In this document: positions 24,105 through 30,949 of the stretch, piece by piece
Numbering within the stretch: position 1 is the stretch's first letter
Layout of the letters: every line of letters begins with the position of its first letter
Virus record (IMG/VR): IMGVR_UViG_3300027759_000230
Coordinates: 1-35,605 of that record
DNA from: a virus
DNA: 35,605 nt
Direction: 5' to 3' (one strand)
Made by a program: the position numbers and the translations under genes
Notes under the pieces: generated by a model
What the model was told of the DNA's origin: nothing
What the model saw: the letters and a program-made list of their open reading frames with translations, nothing else
Database searches by the model: none

Positions 24105-24362
24105 ATGGAGAATTCAAAAAAAGAAATAACGGCTGTCTCTACTATATATTTCATACGTTCAAATACTAGACCAAATTATATTCGTGCATTCAAAACCGAT
24201 CATACAGGACTAAAAGAAATAACGCATCACATATCTAAGATCTTAAACATCAAAACGTCCGGAATGTATTTGATCGGGCCAAAAAAAGAGACAATAAAAA
24301 CATTAGCAAATCTAATAAAAGATACCTGCGGAAAACTCATGATGTATGAGGACCTAGGATGA
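24105..24362 (+). CDS. Small hypothetical protein upstream of GNAT
   Basis: 85 residues, lysine-rich alpha/beta (TIYFIRSNTRPNYIRAFKT, GLKEITHHISKILNIKTSGMYLIGPKKETIKTLANLIKDTC). It overlaps the acetyltransferase start by four bases (ATGA at 24359-24362), so it is translationally coupled and may be its partner. No family is recognised. Confidence 0.6.
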   Translation: MENSKKEITAVSTIYFIRSNTRPNYIRAFKTDHTGLKEITHHISKILNIKTSGMYLIGPKKETIKTLANLIKDTCGKLMMYEDLG

Positions 24363-24787
24363 AATACAAAATAACCGACCTAAAAAAAGAACATATAACC
24401 GAAGAGCTTATAACAGTCCTATCAGCCCTAAGTCCGACCATCCATACCGTAGGACTAAAACAATTAGTAAAAACATTTCAGACTAGGCCCAATAATATAA
24501 AGACATATGTCGCCATAAGCCAAAAACAAGTAATCGGCACCGTAACACTAGTGATCGAAAATAAATTCATTCATAATTGCGGCGTAGTAGCACATCTAGA
24601 AGACCTAGTCGTCTCGAACCAATTTAGAAGACAAGGGATCGGAGCAGCACTCATTGAACATTGTGTAAAACAAGCTAAAAAATATAAATGCTATAAACTA
24701 ATATTAAACTGTACAAAAGATTTAAAGAAATACTATAAGAAATGTGGCCTACACAAATCTGCGATACAAATGCGCGTTGATATATAA
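24359..24787 (+). CDS. GNAT acetyltransferase, GNA1-like
   Basis: 142 residues. AHLEDLVVSNQFRRQGIGAALIEHCVKQAKK (78-108) contains the acetyl-CoA loop RRQGIGAAL (90-98). CYKLILNCTKDLKKYYKKCGL (111-131) is the beta5/alpha4 region of the family. The EDLVV...RRQGIG...NC...FYxKxGF order resembles glucosamine-6-phosphate N-acetyltransferases, which would make sense beside the glycan genes, but by-eye similarity does not fix the substrate. It ends eight bases from the convergent Tat-motif paralogue. Confidence 0.84.
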   Translation: MKYKITDLKKEHITEELITVLSALSPTIHTVGLKQLVKTFQTRPNNIKTYVAISQKQVIGTVTLVIENKFIHNCGVVAHLEDLVVSNQFRRQGIGAALIEHCVKQAKKYKCYKLILNCTKDLKKYYKKCGLHKSAIQMRVDI

Positions 24788-24794
24788 AGAATCA

Positions 24795-25928
24795 TTAATA
24801 TATAGCATTCAAAAGCCTCCTGATTGCTTCATCAAGCGGCCCCAATGCGCCACCTTCATCTTCCCAGCGGCCGATCGCGTCAGTATCGAAATCTTTTTCT
24901 TTTTTCTTATTTAATAAATAACGTTCTGTCTTATTTTTAAACTTAGTGATTCTTTCCTGTTTTTCTATCTCTTTTCGTTCGTCGATTTCCGATTTTAATT
25001 CTACTATAGATTTTTTCTGCATTTCGATATGCTTATCAAATTTATCGCTCAATAAACCGTCTTTCTTCAATTGGCCTATAAAGTCGTGTTTTAGCATTTT
25101 ACCTTCATAAACCCTTTTATTCTCATCGTTATGTCGCGTCTCATAATAAAATCTTTTTCTTTGTTTATTGTATTCTTCCACATCGATTTTTAAACCTAAT
25201 GATTTAAATAGTAGTGGCGCTTCTTTTTTAGCACTTAATAGGAAGCTAAGTAGATCATCCTCTACGTACTGCGAATCATAGCCAGATCTTTGGGCCGAAG
25301 CCGAATATCTATGTTCGACAACACAATCTGCGAATGTCTTAAAATAATCCTTAAAACTACCTATTTGACTAGCCAAGTGATTGACAAGTTCTCCACCATT
25401 AGCAAAAAGGCGCCCTTCCTGATCATGCAGTATGGCATTGGTAAGTGTTTCATAGTGGGGATTTTCGCTTGGGTAGTAGATGTTATTGAATGTAATATTT
25501 TCTAATTCCGAACTAAATATATTGTTACTATCGAAGCAGGTGTAAGCAAAGCCTTTTTCACCTTCCCATTCAGTCTCGTAATAAAAATATCTTGCAAGAG
25601 GTTCGACCGCTGTTGCCTCTTCCATAGTCATGTGAGGATTAGCGTGCAAGAAATCATGTACTTGGCCTAATTTCTCACCTCCGATTTTAGCAAAGAACGC
25701 ATAATTCTTACTGTTGTTTATGAAAAAAGAATTTAAGGCCGCAAGCAGTAAATCTTTCGATGAAGACACAGCGCTAGCCCCTGCAGAAGTAATATTAGTA
25801 GCGCCAGTCATGCCTACATTTGGAATAAAATTGCCACCTGTCATAGCAGCGGCTACAGACTTATTAAAGTCTCTTCTAGAAGGGCCTTCGGCTTCAAGTA
25901 GTAAATCAAGTTCATCAATATATGACAT
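24795..25928 (-). CDS. Tat-motif paralogue 1, hypothetical
   Basis: 377 residues. N-terminus: MSYIDELDLLLEAEGP, then SRRDFNKSVAAAMTGG, which matches the twin-arginine pattern S-R-R-x-F-x-K, though the following stretch is less hydrophobic than usual. The middle is helical and differs from its sister. Residues about 285-345 form a long charged coiled coil (KHIEMQKKSIVELKSEIDERKEIEKQ). The last 28 residues (DAIGRWEDEGGALGPLDE...) are nearly identical to paralogue 2. The ATG lies inside the end of paralogue 2, with an AGGAGG ribosome site encoded by that gene's RR codons. Function unknown. Confidence 0.72.
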   Translation of the reverse strand: MSYIDELDLLLEAEGPSRRDFNKSVAAAMTGGNFIPNVGMTGATNITSAGASAVSSSKDLLLAALNSFFINNSKNYAFFAKIGGEKLGQVHDFLHANPHMTMEEATAVEPLARYFYYETEWEGEKGFAYTCFDSNNIFSSELENITFNNIYYPSENPHYETLTNAILHDQEGRLFANGGELVNHLASQIGSFKDYFKTFADCVVEHRYSASAQRSGYDSQYVEDDLLSFLLSAKKEAPLLFKSLGLKIDVEEYNKQRKRFYYETRHNDENKRVYEGKMLKHDFIGQLKKDGLLSDKFDKHIEMQKKSIVELKSEIDERKEIEKQERITKFKNKTERYLLNKKKEKDFDTDAIGRWEDEGGALGPLDEAIRRLLNAIY

Positions 25929-26988
25929 TCAAAAGCCTCCTGATTGCTTCATCAAGAGGCCCAAGCGCACCACCTTCATCCTCCCAGCGACCAATCGCAT
26001 CATCATCGAAATTCTTAACACGTTTACGATTTTCTCTATTAAATTCTTGGCCAGCCTTGTAATTAGCTAAACGCCGATATTTAGATACAACATCAGTTAT
26101 TTCGGCTATCGATTTATCATATTTTATGTTAAGTATGCCCTTATCGCGCAATTCTGTTAAAGAATCAAGTTGAGCGCTAAATGCCTTAGCCGCATGTTCA
26201 GCATTAAATTTAGAATTACCGCTGGAATTCTTTAGCCATCTCCAAACTTGGCCTGGATCGACACTAAGTCCAAGAGTATCATACAGCGCCGGCTGATTCT
26301 CCTTGGCCATAACCAATATGTTGTTAATATCCATACATTTAACTTCAGACTCCGCATAATTATCAAATATGTATTTAAGATATTTATCAAACCCGCCAAA
26401 GCTTTGCGAAATTTCCTTCATTAATGCGGGTTTTGAGCCTAACATGTTATCAATCTGGCTATAAATTTCTGTGTCAAGATTTTCATTATCGAACATGCCG
26501 AGCAAGCCCTTGGGCAAACCATTGTTTACACAAAAAGACCATGCTTGGCCAATATCACGTCCACCCCAATAACCAGTATTGTCGTCAAGGTGTTTGGCGA
26601 CATTAGAGTCAAAATATACGTGCCCAGAACTATGGCCCATCGTTTTCTTGAATAATTTAGCCGCTGGCTCGCTTTTGGCTAATTGCGACACAGAAAGATC
26701 CTTATTCTGAATTAAAAGATCATAGACTTCTTTTATCTTTTTAGCACCAACGCTATTTAATAGTCTATAATAAGGGCTGGTCTTTGAAAAAGCCGCATTT
26801 AGCACTGCAGCCAATTTAGGCATGGTTCCACCAGCCACTTTAGCCCCAGCAGAAACAGCGCCAGACATCAAATCAGCGCTAGGCATAACATTACCGCTTA
26901 CTGCCGCAGCAGCTACAGACTTATTAAAGTCTCTTCTAGAAGGGCCTTCGGCTTCAAGTAGTAAATTTAGTGTATCAATATATGACAT
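25915..26988 (-). CDS. Tat-motif paralogue 2, hypothetical
   Basis: 357 residues with the same N-terminus (MSYIDTLNLLLEAEGP, SRRDFNK at 17-23) and the same C-terminus (DDAIGRWEDEGGALGP ... RRLLNVIY) as its neighbour, but a different centre (HSSGHVYFDSNVAKHLDDN, SQSFGGFDKYLKYIFDNY). Its last codons overlap the start of paralogue 1: the string AATGTCATATATTGATG is read as ...NVIY-stop in one frame and MSYID in the other. AAGGA precedes its own ATG. The layout indicates tandem duplication followed by exchange or divergence of the central part. Confidence 0.72.
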   Translation of the reverse strand: MSYIDTLNLLLEAEGPSRRDFNKSVAAAAVSGNVMPSADLMSGAVSAGAKVAGGTMPKLAAVLNAAFSKTSPYYRLLNSVGAKKIKEVYDLLIQNKDLSVSQLAKSEPAAKLFKKTMGHSSGHVYFDSNVAKHLDDNTGYWGGRDIGQAWSFCVNNGLPKGLLGMFDNENLDTEIYSQIDNMLGSKPALMKEISQSFGGFDKYLKYIFDNYAESEVKCMDINNILVMAKENQPALYDTLGLSVDPGQVWRWLKNSSGNSKFNAEHAAKAFSAQLDSLTELRDKGILNIKYDKSIAEITDVVSKYRRLANYKAGQEFNRENRKRVKNFDDDAIGRWEDEGGALGPLDEAIRRLLNVIY

Positions 26989-27004
26989 GTAAATCCTTGC
27001 GCGA

Positions 27005-27553
27005 TTACTGGCCAGGCTTCATAGTGCGCGTCAGGTCTCTCTTAAGCTTAGTATAATTCTCTTCGAGATTAGTGCGCATATAACCGCTAAAACATCTTAG
27101 AGCCATTGGGTTTTTGTCCATCTCATAGAAAAGCATTATAGCACCATTCACTGGAACCACCGACCCTTCGTGCGATTCTTTGTCTTTTAAAATCTGCTTC
27201 CATGCAGCTTGTACAGCATTAGCAGACTTTTGAGCACCAGGAACCATCTCTTCATATGGTCTAAAAACAGACTTTTCAGTATCTGCGATTTTATCACTCG
27301 TTTGTGCATGCTCAACATCTATTACCAAATCATTCATTAATCTTCTTAATGCGGCCAAAGTGTTCCGGCCTTCCGGCGACCCTAACGCGTCTTTGGAAAA
27401 CTGGCGATAACCCTGAATAGTATCACCACTCTGCACTTTGGCTGGCACCGGCCTACCAGCGTCCATGTCTTGAGCGTCAACACCACTCTCAACGAAAACA
27501 TTTGGGTCCTCAGTAATCAGTCGCGCAATATCATTAACATTATATCTAGACAT
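27005..27553 (-). CDS. Hypothetical protein with DPxVFxESG N-terminus
   Basis: About 182 residues, mainly helical. The N-terminus MSRYNVNDIARLITEDPNVFVESG shares the D-I-x-R-x-I...DPxVFxESG pattern with the protein at 28313-29170, although the remainders differ. A common short N-terminal tag on otherwise unrelated proteins can be a capsid-targeting peptide. The second of two consecutive ATGs is preferred (GGAG at five bases). It is in line with the Tat-motif paralogues. Function unknown. Confidence 0.62.
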   Translation of the reverse strand: MSRYNVNDIARLITEDPNVFVESGVDAQDMDAGRPVPAKVQSGDTIQGYRQFSKDALGSPEGRNTLAALRRLMNDLVIDVEHAQTSDKIADTEKSVFRPYEEMVPGAQKSANAVQAAWKQILKDKESHEGSVVPVNGAIMLFYEMDKNPMALRCFSGYMRTNLEENYTKLKRDLTRTMKPGQ

Positions 27554-27615
27554 CATAACTCCGAATAATAGTATTCTATAAAATATATTCGACTAAAACA
27601 CCTCAGTAAAAATGA

Positions 27616-28278
27616 CTATACAGGCTCAGAACCACCAGCGATCTTCACATTAGACAAAATAGACCTATTAATATCCTTCACAGCATAATTCTCCACCCTC
27701 TCCTCATTCCCATGAGGATTATGATAAACCGTCAACTTCCGCACATCTAAAAACCTATGCGAAAGACCAGAAGCCTTAAGACGATGATATAAATCATGAT
27801 CCTCATAACCATAACCAACCAACTCCTCATTATACCCACCAACAGCCCTAAAATCCGCCACCCGAGCAAATAAAAGCCCATTTAAACACTTCAAAAACCC
27901 AAAATCATTATCCAACATATAACATTGCCAATCACCAGTAATGAACTCACCAACGCCCAACTTATGAACATCAAAAAAATTATAATAAGGATTAAAAATA
28001 TGATCCACATCAAGCTTAAGCACAAACTCAGACTTAACATGAGCAACACCAAAATTAAAAGCCCCCGACATATGAAAGAGTTCCTTCCCCGCCACCCGCA
28101 CAAACGAAACCCGCTCATCCAAAGAACAAAAATAAGCCACCAACTCATCCGGTAAATCCCTCGACGACCAATCAACGATAATAAACCGCTCCACCTCCTT
28201 ACAGCGAAGCCACGACACCAAACTAACACTCAACATCGGAGCCCTATCCATAACAGCACAAACGATAGAAATACCCAT
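27616..28278 (-). CDS. GT-A glycosyltransferase (GT2/GT7-C-like)
   Basis: 220 residues, one GT-A domain. ISIVCAVMDRAPMLSVSLVSWL is the N-terminal strand-helix, FIIVDWSSRD the next strand, LKLDVDH (87-93) the DxD metal site, and GGYNEELVGYGYEDHDLYHRL (147-167) the C-terminal galactosyltransferase motif (Glyco_transf_7C-type, with the catalytic ED). DVRKLTVYHNPH supplies a late His. The enzyme probably adds a galactose or N-acetylhexosamine unit. AGGTGA stands eight bases before the ATG. Confidence 0.84.
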   Translation of the reverse strand: MGISIVCAVMDRAPMLSVSLVSWLRCKEVERFIIVDWSSRDLPDELVAYFCSLDERVSFVRVAGKELFHMSGAFNFGVAHVKSEFVLKLDVDHIFNPYYNFFDVHKLGVGEFITGDWQCYMLDNDFGFLKCLNGLLFARVADFRAVGGYNEELVGYGYEDHDLYHRLKASGLSHRFLDVRKLTVYHNPHGNEERVENYAVKDINRSILSNVKIAGGSEPV

Positions 28279-28312
28279 CGAAACATCACCTCAATGATAA
28301 ATGAATAAAAAT

Positions 28313-29170
28313 CTAACCAAGACCAACGAGCTTCTTAAGCTCCCTAAGACGAACCCCAAGCATACCACGCTGCTCATAATAATACCGCCCAATCTTACCC
28401 TCAACAAGACACATACTTTCCCGCGACCTTATCTCCTCCACCAACGCCAAAACCTCACGAGAATTCGGTAACTCATAAGAATAATAAGGTAACTCACGGC
28501 CATAAAAAGTAAGCTCAGCAGTCGGATCATCAAAAAATGGGATAGAAAACGACTCCAAAAGCTTTAATCCTTTTAAAAGCTCCTCCTTAACCTCACCAGC
28601 ACCAGACTCATCAAAAAAAGGGATTAAGAATTTCCGACCCTTCACCTCAGTATAATTATTTTTTAAATCTTGAATCTCCTTGCCGCCCAAATGAACCGAA
28701 CGACGATCAATCGTAACGCCATCTTGGACATACTCGAACTCAAAATAAGGCACCAATACAGCTTCGCCGTCGCGATCAACATCATTTCTAAACTTCTTAG
28801 TGCCAAAAATAGCCGACTCCTGATTATACTGCTTAGCATACATTACAACCTCACTCCGCGTAATATTCGGAACCAGAAACGACTCCTCATTAATATTACC
28901 AAAACGCCCGCGGACCATAATCGGGCCAAAATGACTACTCTTAAGATCATTGAATAAATCCTTATTAAGCTTATTATTCGTAGCACGGCCCGCCGCCGGA
29001 TCCTTAGAAACCGGAGGCTTACCCTGCGGATTCTGAGCAGTAAAAATCCCAACCGTTTTAACATTAGGCACATCACCCAAGAGAATACGACGCACCCGAC
29101 TATAACCAGACTCATTAAAAACCATCGGATCGTTAGTAATCTGCTCAGAAATAATCCTAATAATGTCCAC
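28313..29170 (-). CDS. DUF3293-like hypothetical protein (GTG start)
   Basis: 285 residues from a GTG with GGAGGG seven bases upstream; the in-frame ATG 14 codons earlier has no ribosome site. The N-terminus VDIIRIISEQITNDPMVFNESG shares the DPxVFxESG motif with the protein at 27005-27553. The block VGIFTAQNPQG ... NNKLNKDLFNDLK ... GNINEESFLVPNIT ... VVMYAKQYNQESAIFG resembles the DUF3293 layout (TAxNP, N-rich helix, EES, QxA). A second half (about 200 residues) is unassigned. Function unknown. It is the last gene before the composition change. Confidence 0.65.
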   Translation of the reverse strand: MDIIRIISEQITNDPMVFNESGYSRVRRILLGDVPNVKTVGIFTAQNPQGKPPVSKDPAAGRATNNKLNKDLFNDLKSSHFGPIMVRGRFGNINEESFLVPNITRSEVVMYAKQYNQESAIFGTKKFRNDVDRDGEAVLVPYFEFEYVQDGVTIDRRSVHLGGKEIQDLKNNYTEVKGRKFLIPFFDESGAGEVKEELLKGLKLLESFSIPFFDDPTAELTFYGRELPYYSYELPNSREVLALVEEIRSRESMCLVEGKIGRYYYEQRGMLGVRLRELKKLVGLG

Positions 29171-29369
29171 TTTAAAGCCCTCCAGAAAGAAAAAGCACAA
29201 AACATAATACATTAATTAATACTATACCAAAAATCGCGCGGCGAAACACCCAATTATATTTAATAAAAAACATGTTAACCCTTTTATACAACCTTTTTTT
29301 ATGAATAAGTCATAAAACGAAACCACAATCGTAAAGCGTCCGGTCCGACTGAAACCACTTAAAAAAGCT

Positions 29370-29448
29370 AGACCAATTTAGACCAATTGAGACCAAATTC
29401 CCCGCCCGAGCACACGCCACTTAGACCACTTAGACCAAATGAGACCAA
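29370..29448. repeat. Two triplets of 10-bp AGACCAA iterons
   Basis: AGACCAA begins at 29370, 29380 and 29390 (exactly 10 bases apart). After a 26-base spacer, AGACCAC/AGACCAA begins at 29423, 29432 and 29442. The phasing of about one helical turn places all copies of a triplet on one face of the DNA, typical of iterons bound by an initiator or cooperative regulator. Confidence 0.75.
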
Positions 29449-29571
29449 CGTACGGAAAATTGGACAAAAAAAGAAATCGGACAATTCGAGGTCTTGTCAA
29501 TATGGGACTATGTTCCCGACGAAAAGAAAAAACCATACGTATACCTCAAAAAAGAACGAACGGTGCATTAA
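29443..29571 (+). pseudogene. Start-less coding-like remnant
   Basis: One frame reads WTKKEIGQFEVLSIWDYV, then PDEKKKPYVYLKKERTVH and a stop at 29571, with a natural-looking residue composition. A stop at 29440-29442 precedes it, and no ATG or well-placed GTG/TTG with a ribosome site is present. It could be the remnant of a decayed small gene like those downstream, or chance. Confidence 0.3.
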
Positions 29572-29809
29572 ACTGAAAGTAAATTGAACCAACGTGCGGA
29601 AGGGTATATTCGATCGGGAGAGCGACCTGGGAACCCTACCCGGGTCCCCCCATATACCCCCCCGCCAATACTTAGTAGTATCCCCATACATATATGTAAC
29701 AGGGGGGATATCTCGTGTCAATAGTGTGTGTCTCGGGGGTCGTCAGTGTGTCATTTTAGCACCGTCCTTTCTACCATCCTGTAACAGACCACAGCCCCGT
29801 CTGCAATAA

Positions 29810-29838
29810 TTGCGGCCGGCCGGCCCCTCTGTTACAGG
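29810..29838 (+). promoter_or_regulatory. Early promoter of small-gene array, copy 1
   Basis: TTGCGG (29810-29815), 17 bases, TGT-TACAGG (29833-29838): a sigma70-type promoter with extended -10. It serves the gene at 29925 through an 86-base leader with GC-rich pairing and CGACACACTGGAGG at its end. Confidence 0.6.
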
Positions 29839-29924
29839 GAGAGGCAAGGGTGGTGGAGACCGGTGGTCCGGCCGCTTGGCTGGTCTGGTCCTGATGCCCT
29901 TGCGACACACTGGAGGTTCTGACT

Positions 29925-30116
29925 ATGACTGATCGATCTGTTTCTTCTGTTACGGGTGACTTGCATAGTGACGCTGATTTGCCTGTGGGCATCGAGGTCA
30001 CGAAGAACACGAAGGGCTACAATTGGACGATCAAGATCAAGGCTGTGGATGAGCTGGGCCTCGTGGATCGGCTCGAGGAGCTGGATCGCCAGCTGCGGGT
30101 GCGGTTCAAGGACTAG
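29925..30116 (+). CDS. Small early-type protein, 63 aa
   Basis: First gene of the array. The N-terminal 20 residues are Ser/Asp-rich, followed by VTKNTKGYNWTIKIKAVDELGLVDRLEELDRQLRVRF, a strand then an amphipathic helix. A similar small module of strand plus EL-rich helix occurs in many phage accessory proteins, but I assign no family. CTGGAGG precedes the ATG by eight bases, with the ACACAC leader motif just before. It is followed by a terminator-like hairpin. Confidence 0.68.
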   Translation: MTDRSVSSVTGDLHSDADLPVGIEVTKNTKGYNWTIKIKAVDELGLVDRLEELDRQLRVRFKD

Positions 30117-30118
30117 CG

Positions 30119-30165
30119 GGCCTGGGCCCTGAGCCTTGGTGGCTTGGGGCCTCTTTTCTCTTCTT
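30119..30165 (+). terminator. Terminator-like hairpin
   Basis: GGCCCTGAGCC and GGCTTGGGGCC pair around TTGGT with two mismatches, followed by a pyrimidine-rich TCTTTTCTCTTCTTTTTT tract. It lies right after the stop of the first small gene. Confidence 0.6.
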
Positions 30166-30181
30166 TTTTGGAGGGTTTGTT

Positions 30182-30265
30182 ATGGTTGAGTTGTACTTGT
30201 GGTGTGGTTTGGTGTCTGTGACCTATATGGCGGTTGTTTCGTTGATTAATTCTAAGCCTTATTAG
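30182..30265 (+). CDS. Membrane micropeptide, 27 aa
   Basis: A 27-residue frame (MVELYLWCGLVSVTYMAVVS, then LINSKPY) that is one hydrophobic helix with a short polar tail. TTGGAGGGTTTGTT-ATG matches the leader of the gene at 31991 (TGGAGGGTTTGCT-ATG), which argues that it is a genuine member of the array despite its size. It has no separate -10 element, so it would depend on readthrough of the terminator-like hairpin. Confidence 0.5.
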   Translation: MVELYLWCGLVSVTYMAVVSLINSKPY

Positions 30266-30268
30266 GCG

Positions 30269-30297
30269 TTGCGTTTGGGGTTGGTGTTTGTTACAGT
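30269..30297 (+). promoter_or_regulatory. Early promoter, copy 2
   Basis: TTGCGT (30269-30274), 17 bases, TGT-TACAGT (30292-30297), starting three bases after the micropeptide stop. The leader runs through a T-rich stretch to ACACTCTGGAGG before the zinc-ribbon gene. Confidence 0.6.
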
Positions 30298-30339
30298 TTT
30301 TTGTGGTTTTTTCTTTTTACACTCTGGAGGATTTTCATT

Positions 30340-30540
30340 ATGTGTGATTCATGTTGCCGTGATGTTGAGACTCGGATTTTGTTTGATGATGAGGGTGTTG
30401 TTGAGGGTTTGTTCTGTGATGATTGTGCCCCGGCTTTGGAGGCGGCTTATAGTTTGGGTTTGGCTCCGGTGATTGTCTCGGGGAGGGGGAGGATCTCGAA
30501 ACGGGCTGCTGCCCGTCGTGACGGTGGAAGGGCTGCGTAG
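30340..30540 (+). CDS. Small zinc-ribbon-like protein, 66 aa
   Basis: Starts at ATG 30340 behind CTGGAGG; the frame is open further upstream but that part is leader. CDSC (2-5) and CDDC about 25 residues later make a two-CxxC zinc ribbon, with ETRILFDDEGVVEGLF between. A basic C-terminal tail follows (GRGRISKRAAARRDGGRAA). Small zinc ribbons in phages often bind host polymerase or nucleic acid; here the role is unknown. Confidence 0.68.
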   Translation: MCDSCCRDVETRILFDDEGVVEGLFCDDCAPALEAAYSLGLAPVIVSGRGRISKRAAARRDGGRAA

Positions 30541-30570
30541 GGTATCGGTTTCCAACGAGGAAAGTGGGGG

Positions 30571-30598
30571 TTGCTGGGTGACCCCCGTTTGTTACAGG
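30571..30598 (+). promoter_or_regulatory. Early promoter, copy 3, within hairpin
   Basis: TTGCTG (30571-30576), 16 bases, TGT-TACAGG (30593-30598). The -35 starts on the last base of the arm GGGGGT (30566-30571), which pairs with ACCCCC (30581-30586), so promoter and hairpin share sequence. A TTTCC/GGAAA hairpin (30549-30563) lies just upstream. Confidence 0.7.
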
Positions 30599-30636
30599 AT
30601 TTTGGGGTTCGAAACACACTTTTTAGGAGAGACGAA

Positions 30637-30816
30637 ATGATGATGTTTGCAATGTTTGGCGTTTCGGTATTATTGGGCTGTGCTGGCTATGTCGCTGCTA
30701 TCAATGCAAGCCAGATCGACATAAGCCTCGCCTTCTTCATCTCTTTCTTAGCCACAGCTGGACAAATCGTGACCGCCTTTATGGCTGGACTCTGCGTGGA
30801 CCCTCCACGCAACTAG
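30637..30816 (+). CDS. Small membrane protein with two helices, 59 aa
   Basis: MMMFAMFGVSVLLGCAGYVAA is a first hydrophobic helix, SLAFFISFLATAGQIVTAFMAG a second, joined by a short polar loop INASQIDI. The topology is a helical hairpin in the inner membrane, as in holin-like or superinfection-type proteins, but no family can be assigned. Three consecutive ATGs follow the AGGAGAGACGAA ribosome region. Codon and base use (more AT) differ slightly from its GC-richer neighbours. Confidence 0.68.
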   Translation: MMMFAMFGVSVLLGCAGYVAAINASQIDISLAFFISFLATAGQIVTAFMAGLCVDPPRN

Positions 30817-30844
30817 ATTTTCAAGTGATCGGTCTCCTGTGTGG

Positions 30845-30879
30845 GAGAGGGTGAGGAGATTGCTCCGCCCTCTCTTTTT
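30845..30879 (+). terminator. Intrinsic terminator
   Basis: GAGAGGG (30845-30851) pairs with CCCTCTC (30868-30874), with inner GGAG/CTCC, followed by TTTTT. The conserved CGGTCTCCTGTGTGGG box precedes it. Confidence 0.85.
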
Positions 30880-30883
30880 AATA

Positions 30884-30912
30884 TTGACAAAATCGTTACA
30901 CTCTGCTACAGG
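30884..30912 (+). promoter_or_regulatory. Early promoter, copy 4 (consensus -35)
   Basis: TTGACA (30884-30889), 17 bases, TGC-TACAGG (30907-30912), placed four bases after the T-run of the preceding terminator. Leader with AAACACACTTTTTAGGAGAG. Confidence 0.82.
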
Positions 30913-30949
30913 ATTTTGGGTTCGAAACACACTTTTTAGGAGAGTAAGA

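Larger units (their letters stand above)
29171..29809. other. Gene-free junction between AT-rich and GC-rich halves
   Basis: No convincing gene. From left to right it holds an AT-rich stretch (29213-29340), six AGACCA(A/C) iterons (29370-29448), a start-less coding-like frame (29443-29571), and a repeated 14-mer ACCAACGT(A/G)CGGAA (29444-29457 and 29589-29602). It then holds a G/C-rich part with inverted repeats: ACCTGGG/CCCGGGT near 29625-29645, ATACT-TAGT-AGTAT, and ATCCCC/GGGGAT (29680-29709) around the palindrome ACATATATGT. The combination of AT-rich DNA, phased short repeats and cruciform-capable DNA is what replication origins or packaging/regulatory boundaries look like, but nothing proves which. 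Confidence 0.6.

Noticed and set aside
28843-29205. Overlapping hydrophobic frame on the minus strand within the DUF3293-like gene
   Set aside because: It overlaps entirely with a better-supported gene that has a strong ribosome site, and its composition is that of a shadow frame.
29387-29587. 66-codon plus-strand frame across the iterons
   Set aside because: It starts at a TTG without ribosome site, runs through the AGACCAA repeats, and has low-complexity basic text. It is probably not a gene.
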